Positions 21,000 to 31,357 of a stretch of 64,000 nt of DNA are shown here, in pieces. The position numbers and the translations under genes are program-made. The stretch comes from Medicago truncatula. Taxonomy: Eukaryota; Streptophyta; Magnoliopsida; Fabales; Fabaceae. A model generated the notes under the pieces. It saw nothing but the letters and a program-made list of their open reading frames with translations, was not told the origin of the DNA and did not search any database. Location: positions 9,372,001 to 9,436,000 of the forward strand of contig NC_053046.1 of assembly GCF_003473485.1 (NCBI RefSeq), in the 5' to 3' direction. Position 1 is the first letter of the stretch. Each line of letters starts with the position of its first letter.

Positions 21000-21403
21000 G
21001 TAATGTGGCAGCAGAGTATGCACAAACTTATTGATGACTAATGATGTTTTCTGATTGCCAACACAAAGAAGACATGCCAGCTATATTCATCATGCATCTC
21101 AAACTCATTTTAATATTCATGGCATCTTGCAGAATAACACATGCAGTATCATTAATAAATTCACAATGTTGGACTAACATGTAACAAGCTTACCATATTC
21201 AAAGGAAAATTCATGTAGGCACCACATGCTCTACTCCATCATTAACAACTGCCCTCTATTTTATTCATTTCCTTTCTATATGAACTTGATAATTATCAAC
21301 CAATATCATGATTAGCTCTTATATAAAGAGAGAGTCTAGCACTTGGTAATATCAAACAAACATCGAGCTTTACAAAATAACAAACAACAGATTAAAGAGA
21401 AAT
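21000..21403 (+). promoter_or_regulatory. Promoter region of DUF241 copy C
   Basis: TATATAAA at 21320-21327, 77 bases before the ATG, and CCAAT at about 21300. From about 21037 ('gactaatgatgttttctgatt') the sequence follows the upstream regions of copies A and B. The 5' leader is shorter than in A and B. Confidence 0.7.
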
Positions 21404-22264
21404 ATGGCAAGCAACAAGTACCATGTTCGCTCAAACAGTTTTCCTTCTCAATCTCATCCTAACTCCACAAGAATAGAACAAGAGCTAACCAAAATCAAGA
21501 CATGGGAAGCCACATCAACATCCACATCTGATTCAATTACCAATGGCCTCTTCTTGCTTGAAGATTTGTATATATCTTTGGAAGATCTTCTAAATATGAC
21601 ATCAACACAGAAGCTTGTTTCTCACCATCAAGGTGAGAAATTTGTGGAAGAGTTGTTGGATGGTTCAGTGAAAGTTTTGGATATCTGTGGCATCACAAGG
21701 GACACCATGTTACAAATTAAAGAAAATGTTCAATCACTTCACTCTTCTCTTAGAAGGAGAAAGGGAGATTCAAGCATTGAAACAAGTGTAGCCGAATATA
21801 AATTCTTCACAAAGAAGATGAAGAAGAATGTCACAAAGTTGATCACATCTTTAAAACATATGGAAACTAAATTTGGAGTTTCTTCACTTTTGAATCAAGA
21901 TCAAGACCTTGTCGCAGTTATTACAGTTCTTAGAGAGGTCATTAAAATGAACTTGTCTATCTTTCAATCCATTTTCTCTTTCTTGGTTGGATCTTCATCA
22001 AAGTCAAAGGCAACCAAATGGTTGAAAGTGACAAAGTTGATGCATAAGAGGGTATCCTCTGAAGAGAACTCAGACAATTTCAATGAATTGGAATGTGTTG
22101 AAGCATCTTTAAGAACCCTTTCAAGTGAAGGTTCTAATGTTGCACATGAAAGATTTGAGGCTTTGGAGAATGCAATTGAAAGTATAGAAAATGGTTTAGA
22201 GAATATATTTAGGTGTTTGGTTAAAACTAGAGTCTGTCTTTTGAATATCATGACTCTATCTTAG
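21404..22264 (+). CDS. DUF241 domain protein (copy C)
   Basis: Intact single-exon gene of 286 residues, with unknown function. N-terminus MASNKYHVRSNSFPSQSHPN. It carries the same blocks as copies A and B: TWEATSTSTSDS, EKFVEELLDGSVKVLDICGITRDTML, SLRRRKGDSSIETSVAEYKFFTKKMKKN, IFQSIFSFLVGSSSKSKATKWLKVTKLM and the C-terminal IFRCLVKTRVCLLNIMTLS. It shares details with copy A (RRRKGDSSIETS, SNVAHERFEALENAIESIE), suggesting that A and C are closest or have exchanged sequence. No signal peptide or enzyme motif. The 3' flank is the same conserved tail as in the other copies. Confidence 0.93.
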   Translation: MASNKYHVRSNSFPSQSHPNSTRIEQELTKIKTWEATSTSTSDSITNGLFLLEDLYISLEDLLNMTSTQKLVSHHQGEKFVEELLDGSVKVLDICGITRDTMLQIKENVQSLHSSLRRRKGDSSIETSVAEYKFFTKKMKKNVTKLITSLKHMETKFGVSSLLNQDQDLVAVITVLREVIKMNLSIFQSIFSFLVGSSSKSKATKWLKVTKLMHKRVSSEENSDNFNELECVEASLRTLSSEGSNVAHERFEALENAIESIENGLENIFRCLVKTRVCLLNIMTLS

Positions 22265-22532
22265 GGATTTGATGAGGCTTGAAAAATTTTGTACAGTTAA
22301 TTTGTATATAAATACTGTATACAATTCAATAGAAACAACAAATTTTTGCTCTATATTTCTGCTCTTTTACTAAATTCTTTGCCTAAAAACTCCAATTGCT
22401 AATTTGTTGGTAAACAAACAGAATCATCAATAAAAGTTGTAACTAAAACTTAATTACTAGATGTGCTCAACACTGGTGGCAGAAAATACTAAAACTAAAA
22501 CTAACCGGTGGCAACTAGGCTACCCATGAAAG

Positions 22533-22655
22533 AATGATGGGTAATTTACCCCAACCAATACACATTAGCCACCTAAACACATATTCATGAACTATCTTGA
22601 CCCCATAAATAAATTGCTCATTTTCATTGGTTGGTGGGTAAATTACCCACCATTT
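22533..22655. mobile_element. Small inverted-repeat element (MITE-like)
   Basis: ATGGGTAATTTACCCCAACCAAT near 22537-22559 is mirrored by ATTGGTTGGTGGGTAAATTACCCACCAT near 22626-22652, giving terminal inverted repeats of about 25 bases around an AT-rich core. It is about 120 bases with no coding content. Target duplication is unclear, so the superfamily is not assigned. Confidence 0.6.
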
Positions 22656-22929
22656 TTCAAAGGTAATTTAGAAAAAAACCAAACTTATTTACACGCCTAG
22701 GATCCTCCACACCAGTAGCCGAAATAAAAGCTCCTTCCAAACCAATACTTTAACCGTACCACTTCACCATAACAACTATATATAGAGAATTTTTTTCATT
22801 TGGAAAAAGTATATTTCCTGTGACATTTGATATCAAAGTACTTTTGCTGACATTTTTTATATATCATTGGAATTTGATAAGTTCAAGAGTTCTTGTACCT
22901 CCAATGAGTCATACCCAAAAAAAAAAAAA

Positions 22930-23108
22930 TAACAGGAAAGTGAATTGGAAACTGATCCTTTTATATCAACGCTTTTAGAAGATGGCGCTCGATCTTGCCC
23001 TTTTGCAAGTAATGCTGCTAGCATGGGAGGTGGTGACCATGCTAATTTTCGAGCTGCAAGCTGGCATACTTAAAGGGGCTGTAAGGGTGAGAAGGAAAGA
23101 CCTCACAT
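22930..23108 (+). pseudogene. Unrecognised duplicated gene fragment, copy 2
   Basis: Matches 17700-17874 (about 80%). It reads ..SNAASMGGGDHANFRAAS.. in one frame and KGAVRVRRKDL in another, so it is broken relative to any single frame. Parent gene unknown. Confidence 0.5.
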
Positions 23109-23819
23109 ATGTTGCTGTCGATGATGATAGTTCATTAACAATATTTTTTATTGGTTTTGGATTGGAATGTGCAAACCCCTCAGCAGGTACGTTTTTCTAT
23201 GCATGAAATAAATCGTTAAGGATCTTGTTCAAAAATAAATAAATAGTTAAGGATATAATAGCAAAATTAACATTAATATTTCATTTGTATTGTAAAACGA
23301 CATATAATTTGAAATAGATGGAGTATTAGCTGGACCTGAGAGTTTACTCCTCCTCAAGGTCTCAAATGTTAAACTAGGTGGGTTAATTTATCTTAGAAAA
23401 AAATAGTGAGCTATGGCTATTTGTGATAGTATGGTCCCACATGTCTAACCAAATGCCGTTAACTAATTTAATTAGACCTACCTTGCTAATGGTGAGGCTC
23501 CACCCAAATCCGTCTATATGTATAAGCATTTATTTGACTAAAAGTTTCTCTATAAATATAAACCATTTTTAAATTACTAGATATATTTATTATTTTTTTC
23601 TTAAACATATTCTTGATTAATACTACTAACTTATCTTGAAATATGAAAAATCAAATTTAATAAACATACAAACAAAAGACAATTTGGTAATATTAGCACA
23701 CAAAATAAATATATTAATTGCACTAATAATTTTTCCTAAAAATGTGAAAAAAGGCAAAAGGGTTTATATACATGAACGGAGGGAGTATAAAATCTAATTT
23801 AGTTTGATATTGATTTTGA

Positions 23820-26600
23820 AAGTGATCAATACAAGTTGATGTCTTTCTCATCTAATGCGGTTCTAATCGAGCCATGTCTATTGTTAAGAAATGGTACTTT
23901 AACAATAACATGTCGTTCCTTAATAGTATCTAGAATGGCACATTCAACGTAGTTAAGAAACTTTTAAGAATTTTTACAAACATTTCGAAATTGCATTATC
24001 GTACTTGCATATGATTCCTTTGAAGAAAATTCAACCCCATCATCTCAGGCTCTCAGTAGTTTGTTAACTATGTCACTTGGCCTCTCCTCCTTCACTACCT
24101 TCTCTTTCTCATCCAATTTTACATCATTGGGTTTTACTCTACAGTGATGCATTTAGCTCTAACATTTCTACCAACATGAAAATAACAAAGTAATGCAGTA
24201 ATGTTAGGGAGAACAGTTGCTAGAGCATTCATCAAAACTATATTCCTATCAGTCACAATCACATTTGGCATATCTTTCTTTAAGTTAAGAAGTTGAAGCA
24301 ACATCTGTAAAACCCAAACAAAATTATCCGCTTTCTCAGCCATAAGAAAAGAAAAAGCAACCGAATATGGCATATCTGTTGAGGTGACCTCAACTATCTC
24401 AAACAATGGCATCTTGTACATGTTGGTTTTATAGGTGGGGTCCATGATCAAAAATATCGATAAATTATTAAACAACTTTATAGATTTCGGGATGAGTCCA
24501 AAATATGTCCTAAATAGTAGTACTCTCACATTGTAATCTGGTCAAATAAACTTATTTGTACTCCTCCAACTTTGCAACTAGATGTTGCATCTTCGTCTTG
24601 TCATCTCTCCTTGATTTTTTTTATTCTTTGACATGCATTTTATACTTGTTTTATATTTGTCAGACACTCCTGTCTTTTTCCCTTCAAATTCATCAAAATA
24701 TTCTTAGGTGGCACCAAACTCTTGGTCAAGTCACGAACGATATGTTTTTCCCTTCTAACTTTGGCATCATTGAAGGTGAAAAACACAAGAAGGGGGGGGG
24801 GTTGAATTGTGTTTTCTTTTTCTCTTAAAAAAGGATTCTTCTTCTGATAAAACTTCAGAAGCAGTTTGATTGCTTCTGATGAAATGATCAGAGTCAGATT
24901 GCAGCGGAAAAGAACAGAGCAGAGAAAAGAAAGACAAAGACACAGGCAGTTATCCTGGTTCCTTCCACAACACGGAAGTAGTCCAGTCCCCCTTGCACTT
25001 CCAAGGAGATTTCACTATAATCACAAGATTACAACTGCTCAATACTTTCAAAGTATGAGACTTCACAAAACAATGCTCAAGCACACACGCAAGAGTCTTC
25101 CAATGCTCAAGCACTAAGCAAGAGACTTCTAATGCTCAAGCACGCAGGCAAGAGACTTCTAATCAAACAAAAATACAGAGAATTGAGTTTGAATTGAACA
25201 CTTGATATACAATCAGTGGTGTTCACAATACAATACAGAAAAGACTCTAGACTTTGAATTTCTAAGATGTATCAAATCAGTGCAGAAATTCAGTGTGCTT
25301 TTTAGAATCAAATTGACAGAGTTTTGGCGCTTTTAAACTTATGTATCTCTCTCTAAAATCTTCAAGTCTTCATTCCTTTATATAGAGGTGTGAAAGAGAC
25401 GTTGAGATAATCAGCACGTCTAAAGAGTCGTTTGAAATCCTTTGATTATCCACCAGTGATCCTTTGCCTGATTTGGGTGTAGTCCTTTGAAGAATAAACT
25501 TCAAATTCATTCCCATCTTGAGTGTACAAATTCTGCAGGCATGGCTGTTGTTTTGTCTTGTAGCGTAGACAGAAAACAGAGTAGTGGAGGTAGTGGTTGT
25601 ACACTTGTACTTTGTCAACTCTATTAACGAGAGACAAGAGCTCAGTGCTATCCATATATCCGTTGATACCTCCCTTTCAATTCTTCGTTCTTCTTTGATA
25701 AGACTGAATTGAGAATCAGCTACTTTGAATCTTCAGTTTGATTAAAGGATCAAATGTAGCTTCTGGTGAAGATATTGCTTCTGATGAAAACTTTTGCTTC
25801 TGATGACTTTCTGCTTCTGATGACGTCATCTCTTCAGGAGCAGTTTAGCTTCAGGAGCAGTTTTCTTCAGATGCTCAGAATTTCTTTTTCTTTCCATTGT
25901 TCTTCCAAGACCTATTGAAATAACTTGAGTAGCCTTTGGTCCTGTACACTTGAACAATTATTAGTAATAACCAATTGACAATTTTTAATACCTTGTTATC
26001 ATCAAAACTCAATAAGGTTCATTGTGAAACACATTTTGTTCCAACAATCATCTCATAGTTGTGAACTCTATTAAGGATAACCAACTCTTATTCCTTTGTT
26101 TTACTACTAATATATACATGCAACATGAACAAACAACCACATTTTCTTGAGTCTGATGCTTCATGCTTCAATTTTTTTAGGTGCTTTGTGATCGCCACTT
26201 CTTTAAGACAATAACTACAACATTGGATTATATAAATTGGATCATTCTATAACAATTGTAAATCTTGTGCTCTTCAATTGTCAGATTATCCAATTAAGCA
26301 TGTGATCTCTAACTTTCTATGTATCTTCGGTTGAAAAGAAAGGAGATGTGTCAACTTCATTGACACCAAATTGGGAGATACCGGAATTAAAATGTGAAGC
26401 TTCAACATGAACAGAAGCTTCATCATATTTGGATTTGCATCAACCGAAACTTCAACCTTAGACGATTTCAAGTTGCTGGAAGAAACGACAAAAGTAGGTT
26501 TTGGTTTTTTCTTACTTCTGGGTTGATGGTTTTTTTTCTGGGTATATTTTTGTATGAAGGTGATGTTGAAGAAGATGGAAGAAGATGAATAAAGAGATAA
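23820..26600 (-). pseudogene. Mutator-like (MULE/FAR1-type) transposase pseudogene, split by a solo LTR
   Basis: Read on minus, 26600-26047 gives weak N-terminal, FAR1-like pieces. 24765-24540 gives the region before the catalytic domain (..KSLVPPKNIL.., then ..RMQHLVAKLEEYK). 24529-24134 gives a clear MULE domain: MDPTYKTNMYKMPLFEIV with the first catalytic Asp, VIVTDRNIVLMNA with the second, and LLCYFHVGRNVRAKC. 24130-23830 gives the C-terminal part (CRVKPNDVKLDEKEKVVKEERPSDIV.., then a VCKNS..FLNYVE block). Several stops and frame breaks occur. The coding sequence is interrupted at 24771-26046 by a solo LTR with its own target duplication, so the transposase gene is older than the LTR insertion. 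Confidence 0.8.
24771..26046 (-). mobile_element. Solo LTR, family 1 (minus orientation)
   Basis: Fossil, 1,276 bases, probably left by LTR-LTR recombination. On minus it begins TGTTGGAACAAAATG and ends in CA. A 5-base target duplication ATCAT lies at 24766-24770 and 26047-26051. It matches the solo LTR at 46399-47556 in order: 'gttttgatgataa' near the start, clusters of cttctga/tcagaag, 'ttgaattgtgtt' near the end. Length and sequence suggest the SIRE/Maximus group of Ty1/copia, but this is recognition only. No internal region remains. Confidence 0.85.
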
Positions 26601-27620
26601 AAAGATTAGGTGGTGACAATGTACTATTACTTATAATGTTGGTCCACCTTAGACATTTGAGGTTAACAAGCTAACTGAAGGGACAGAAATATGTAACGGA
26701 GATGAACTTAAAGGACTTAAACGGACCAAAAATTAATTATGCGACCAAAGTGATACCAAAAAAATAGTTAATGGACCAAATTAGCAATTTAGCTTTTAAA
26801 AAACATCCAAATTTATGTATTCATGCTTAAATGAATCTAATTTTGCATAAAAGAAAAATTGTGTAACCTTATTTTGCTAAACAAATTTTGAATACCCTAT
26901 TTTCTCCACATAAACAATAGGTGAAGAATTGACAATTGTTGGGTTTGAGAAGAAATATGATGCTTTGACATCAATTTGATGAAACTTTATGGAGGAAAGA
27001 AGAATAGGGTTGGAGGAAGGAAGAATAGGTTTGGGTTGTCAAGAATTCAAGTTTGTAATGTTTTAAAATAAATAATATAGAAACAAGGGTTTTGATCTAG
27101 TCTTCTTATGGAACTTATCGAAACATATTTTCCGATAAGTATCTATCAGAAGTTATATTCTGAAAAGTTTTGATTTCTAATAGGCATATACGAAGAATGT
27201 TATTCACACTTCACTCGATGCTTGAAAACTACAGTAATTTATCAATATAACTTCATCGGTTGTTAACTGTCGATGAATTTTAACCGGCGGCAGTTAATTA
27301 TCGATGAGAATTTATGTCTTTTTCTGGTGTATTTCAGCCTTCTTAGAAGTGTATATAGCAATTTTTGGCCTATAAGGGGTATTTTTTATTTTTGGGAGCA
27401 CTTGGAAGTCTATAAAGCAAAATTCTTTGAAAATTGTTCGATAGGCCCCTTCGATTACTTAGAGGCCCCTCACAAATCCAAAAAGACCTCTTTTAGAAGT
27501 TACGAACTGAACCTAACTAATCTCTATGATTTTAATTTATATATAAAGGATGGGTGTCTAATATCTTTCACTTTTGCACTTTCGGTACAACATTCTCAAG
27601 ATGATGCAAAGCTCTATGAG

Positions 27621-27622
<2 letters not shown>
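26601..27622. other. Spacer without recognised gene
   Basis: Open frames here have no recognisable protein content and run into the TA repeat. No bounded element is seen. Confidence 0.4.

Positions 27623-27698
<76 letters not shown>
27623..27698. repeat. (TA)38 microsatellite
   Basis: An uninterrupted run of 38 TA units. It is self-complementary and can form a cruciform, and is likely length-variable. Confidence 0.98.
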
Positions 27699-27701
<3 letters not shown>

Positions 27702-27929
27702 GTTAGTTATAATCAACTGTGTCGGGTGGTGTGTAATGAGATAATCGTAGATGATGGTGTGATGATTGTTGAAAACCTTGACGAGAAAGAGAAGGTCGAA
27801 CATGGAGTAAAAGTTGAAGTTGATAGTCTTAGAATTGAAGTTTGTAGCATTATACTTTGGTACAGATTAGTTCAAATGTATAGCATTATAGAACTTAATA
27901 CATATTTTGTGTATGTATTGATTTTTTTA

Positions 27930-28788
27930 GGCTTAATTAATGAATTGGTCCCTTAAGTTATTTGTTGGTTACATTTTGGTTCCACAAGTTATTAACGTTA
28001 CGTTTTGGTCCCTTAACTTATAATATGTTAGCCAAATAAATCCTTTCCGTTAAATTTTGTAAAAAAAACTGTTAATCTTCATCATTAAACCCAGAATTCA
28101 TCACTCATTCATCATCAAAACCCAAAATTCATCACCAAAACCCATAATTCATGAGAAATTCATCATATTCACTTACCTAGAGTTGTTTGTCCTTCATATT
28201 TCCATATATACATATTAATTAGACAAAATTAAACCTTAGCAATAGCACCATCAAATGGCCACCTAAAAAAAAATAGCACCATCAAATGCCATAAATTACC
28301 AAAACAGAGCATAATACCTGAACGTGTGTCTCTTCCAATTCATTATGTTCTACAATTCCCTCTTCAGGTTGTATTTGTGCCTATTCCTCAACACTTCCAA
28401 TTGAACGATCACTCTGACTGACATGTGTAGAAGGCTCATCAGTCCCAGCACTATCTAACAAACCCAATTGATTCCCACTCTCTCCATCTCCACGACTACT
28501 CCTTGTATTTCCTCTCATCCTACTACCCTTACCACGTTCCTTCTCTTCCTCACCTGACAAATTTATTCATTAAGACACCCGACAACTTTGGGTTTTTGGA
28601 TTTTGATGATGAAGGAGTGATGAATTTTGGGTTTAATGATGAAGATTAACAGTTTTTTACAAAATTTAACGGGAAGGATTTATTTGACTAACATATTATA
28701 AGTGAAGGGACCAAAACGTAACATTAATAACTTATGGGATCAAAATGTAACCAACAAATAACTTAAGGGATCAATTCATTAATTAAGC
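27930..28788. mobile_element. Non-autonomous long-TIR element (Mutator-like), possibly carrying a captured gene piece
   Basis: Terminal inverted repeats of about 180-190 bases (about 27930-28120 and 28598-28788) agree at around 95% and start GCTTAATTAATGAATTG. An 8-base flank TTTTTTTA is found on both sides (27922-27929 and 28789-28796). Long TIRs and an 8-9 base target duplication suggest Mutator. On minus, the interior (about 28320-28560) has an exon-like stretch bounded by CAG/GT-like sites, rich in Arg, Gly, Ser and acidic residues (GNTRSSRGDGESGNQLGLLD). I cannot name its parent. High TIR identity suggests recent activity. Confidence 0.7.
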
Positions 28789-29209
28789 TTTTTTTATATA
28801 TAACTATAATTTTTTTAGTCAAATGTTTAGTTTATGAAATTTGGTTAAATGTACAAAAGCATTTTATATGGTTTGTTGAACTCATGAGTAATTCATATTA
28901 CATAATCTAAAAAGGTTCAGAATATGTTTGTCAAATCAAAGTTCACGCGAGAAGTCAAGAAGTGAAAAGAAATTCTCTAATTTGTCTATCGGTGCCTTTT
29001 GAGTATGTAATCAATCTTATTCGGAATGAGGTTTAATGAATAGTTTTTAGATTATTACTCTTTAAACTTTAAAAATTGTTCTTACGCACCCAAAATTACC
29101 TTCAATACCCCAGCAGTAGTTACTGCTAAATATTACTTTTGAGTGTGTGGGAGCAATTTTGGAAGGCTAAAGAGTAATTTTCTAGTTTTTAAGCACCAAC
29201 CTTAAGCAA

Positions 29210-29296
29210 TGGGCCTTGACACCAAACTCGGGTCTTGATCCATCAAAAACAAATAAGCCCCATACAACTAGGGTTTTATGTTTTCACGGTATAAAA
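29210..29296 (+). promoter_or_regulatory. Site II / telo-box promoter of a snoRNA gene
   Basis: TGGGCC (29210-29215, site II) and AAGCCC (about 29255-29260) are followed by a telo-box CTAGGGTTTTA (29268-29278) and TATAAAA (29290-29296). This combination is typical of plant ribosomal-protein and snoRNA gene promoters. It supports the box C/D RNA candidate about 190 bases downstream. Confidence 0.55.
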
Positions 29297-29483
29297 CAGA
29301 GGTCGCTTCCATTCATCTCCCTCACCATCTTTTTTCTTTCTCGATTTCTCATAGCTTATGATAAATCAATATCTAAGTTTTGCTTTGAACTTTTATTTTT
29401 AAGCTTTTTGTATGTTCATGGTTTTGTTGCTTGCTTAGGTCTTATATTTGTTTGCGTAAGGTTTATTTGTATTGCTTTGAATC

Positions 29484-29569
29484 AGCCTCTGATGATGATC
29501 AAACACATAACTTTCGTTCTTCCGAGTTATCCATGCGGAAATTTTATGGAGACCTGAACTGAAGAGGCT
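29484..29569 (+). ncRNA. Box C/D snoRNA candidate
   Basis: A terminal stem AGCCTC (29484-29489) pairs with GAGGCT (29564-29569). Directly inside it are box C TGATGAT (29490-29496) and box D CTGA (29559-29562). A second CTGA at 29554-29557 is also possible. The length of 86 bases is normal for the class. These RNAs guide 2'-O-methylation of rRNA or snRNA through the bases before box D or D'. I could not match the guide region to a known target, so the name is left blank. An open frame across 29216-29557 seems accidental. Confidence 0.55.
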
Positions 29570-30699
29570 TTTTTATGTTTTTTTTTCCCTTTTCCTTATT
29601 TCCATGTCTTTCATTTCTTGTTCATTTTAAATATGAAGTTTTATTATCTAATGATGTGAATCTGTACCACTATGTTACAATCGATGATGCAATGCAAGAA
29701 GAGTTTTAAAACTCAATAAATATCAAAAATCATTAGTGCACCTTACAAATTTAAACAACATAGTGATTAATCATGGTGGTGAACGAGGCAATCTTGAACT
29801 TAGCTATCCATCTTAAAAGGGAGAAAAGAGTTGGGACTTTTTAGGTTAAGAATGAGGAAATCTTTCTGAACATTTAAAGTCGAGCCTTTTTCTTCATTTT
29901 ATAGATGGATTGCTAAGGTCAAACTTCAAAATATCAATCAGTGAGAAGTACGGTGATGGTGGCGGTTAGGTTGTGTGTACCTGTGATGTAATTTATTGTT
30001 TTTATTATCTCTACCAAAAAGTAAGTTTGGTGTGTAATTCTACTAATTATCATTTACTCCTAATTAATTAAGCTTGTTTTCTAATTATTTTTTGTTTTTA
30101 AGAATGAAAAAGTTATCAGAGGATAGACTAAAAAACTAGTGATCACTACACAAATGGTGCTAAGACGTTTACAGTTAATCCAAGTAACCCGTTACCCAAT
30201 TTTATGAAAATTGGGGCGTTGAAGAATATCGAAGACAAGTTGGAGCTTATAAATAATGAAAATATTAGATGCAGTAAGTAAAACACAAATCTGCTCAACC
30301 AATGGCTGATGAACTACTTTATAAGCTATTTGACAACTGGATTGAGTTAAAAGATAAGAAATTGGAGGCTTTGGATACAAATGAGAAAAAAAACTAGTAA
30401 CATAATAGTTAACTAACATTTTGCATAAACAAAAAAAAACACTATAACCTAGTAAAAATAAACTTTAAGATCGTGTGAAAATGACGATGATTTTTGTGTT
30501 ATAAGCACAAACATATCTCTTATCAAGTAGACCTTAAAAGGAACTTCGAGTAACATTTACAATATTTGTCCAGAATATTTAGTTTCATATGTCTTGAATG
30601 CTATGAACACTACCTTTGAGGAGAATATCATAATGCAGTCTTTCGTCTCCCCTATTACAACTAGGGATGAGGCACTGGAGCAAGACAAAAGGAAGGTTC

Positions 30700-31357
30700 A
30701 TTTGTTTGAGGGAATTAAAAATACTGTTGCAGCCTGTATGAAAGATGGTAGAATTTTAAGCAGATAAGAGAGGAAGGCCCAAGAAACAAAAGAGTCCAGC
30801 TGATAAAAATGGTGATTCAGCAGTTCATCAAAGCTCTCCTAAATTAGCTAAGGAAACTGTACATACTAGGTCCCAAACTGGCAGCAAGGCAAAACCCAAA
30901 AACAATTGCATTTGCACTCAATGAAATGCATATATTGGAACATCAGGGGAGTTGGCAACCTTGAGACCCAAATAGATTTGTTCCATATGATTAAAACTCA
31001 CAAGCCTGACATCTTGTTTCTTGATGAGCCTCTGATGCATTTTACATCTATTCCTTCTTGGTATTGGAAGAGGCTTAATCTTCACCTTAACAAAAAATGG
31101 ACAGGGACTCTCTTGGCATTCACTCAATGGTGGCCATCTGCACCTAATTTCCTCCTTAATTTTCTCTCTAGAGATAGATTAGGGATGCCATTTACTAGAT
31201 TTCATATGTCTTGATTGTTTCCCTCCCTCCTGATTTGGTTTTGGGAGGGTTTGGTTTTGATCGGTTTAATTGTTTTTAGATGTTATCTTGTTTGAGGTTC
31301 AGACATCTCCTGACTTTTATATTGAATTTCTAGCTTTATAAAAAAAAAAAAAAAAAA
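30700..31357 (+). mobile_element. L1-type LINE remnant with poly(A) tail
   Basis: The end of ORF1 is visible as an AT-hook-like RGRPKKQKSPADKN followed by a stop near 30920. ORF2 begins at 30921 as MKCIYWNIRGVGN, the start of the LINE endonuclease, continuing HKPDILFLDEPL. After about 60 residues the endonuclease homology is lost (LTLLAFTQWWPS..), and the sequence passes into a 3' UTR and an 18-base A run (31340-31357). Nearly all of the endonuclease, reverse transcriptase and RNase H are deleted. It cannot move on its own. The left limit is uncertain. Confidence 0.75.

Noticed and set aside
27273-27956. Open frame of 227 codons on +
   Set aside because: Its middle is the (TA)38 repeat read as alternating Tyr-Ile; the rest has no recognisable protein and no matching gene structure.
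29216-29557. 113-codon open frame over the snoRNA candidate
   Set aside because: Hydrophobic, low-complexity peptide without family; promoter type and the C/D structure argue for a non-coding transcript.
30918-31127. Minus-strand frame opposite the LINE
   Set aside because: Mirror of the LINE ORF2 start; no independent support.
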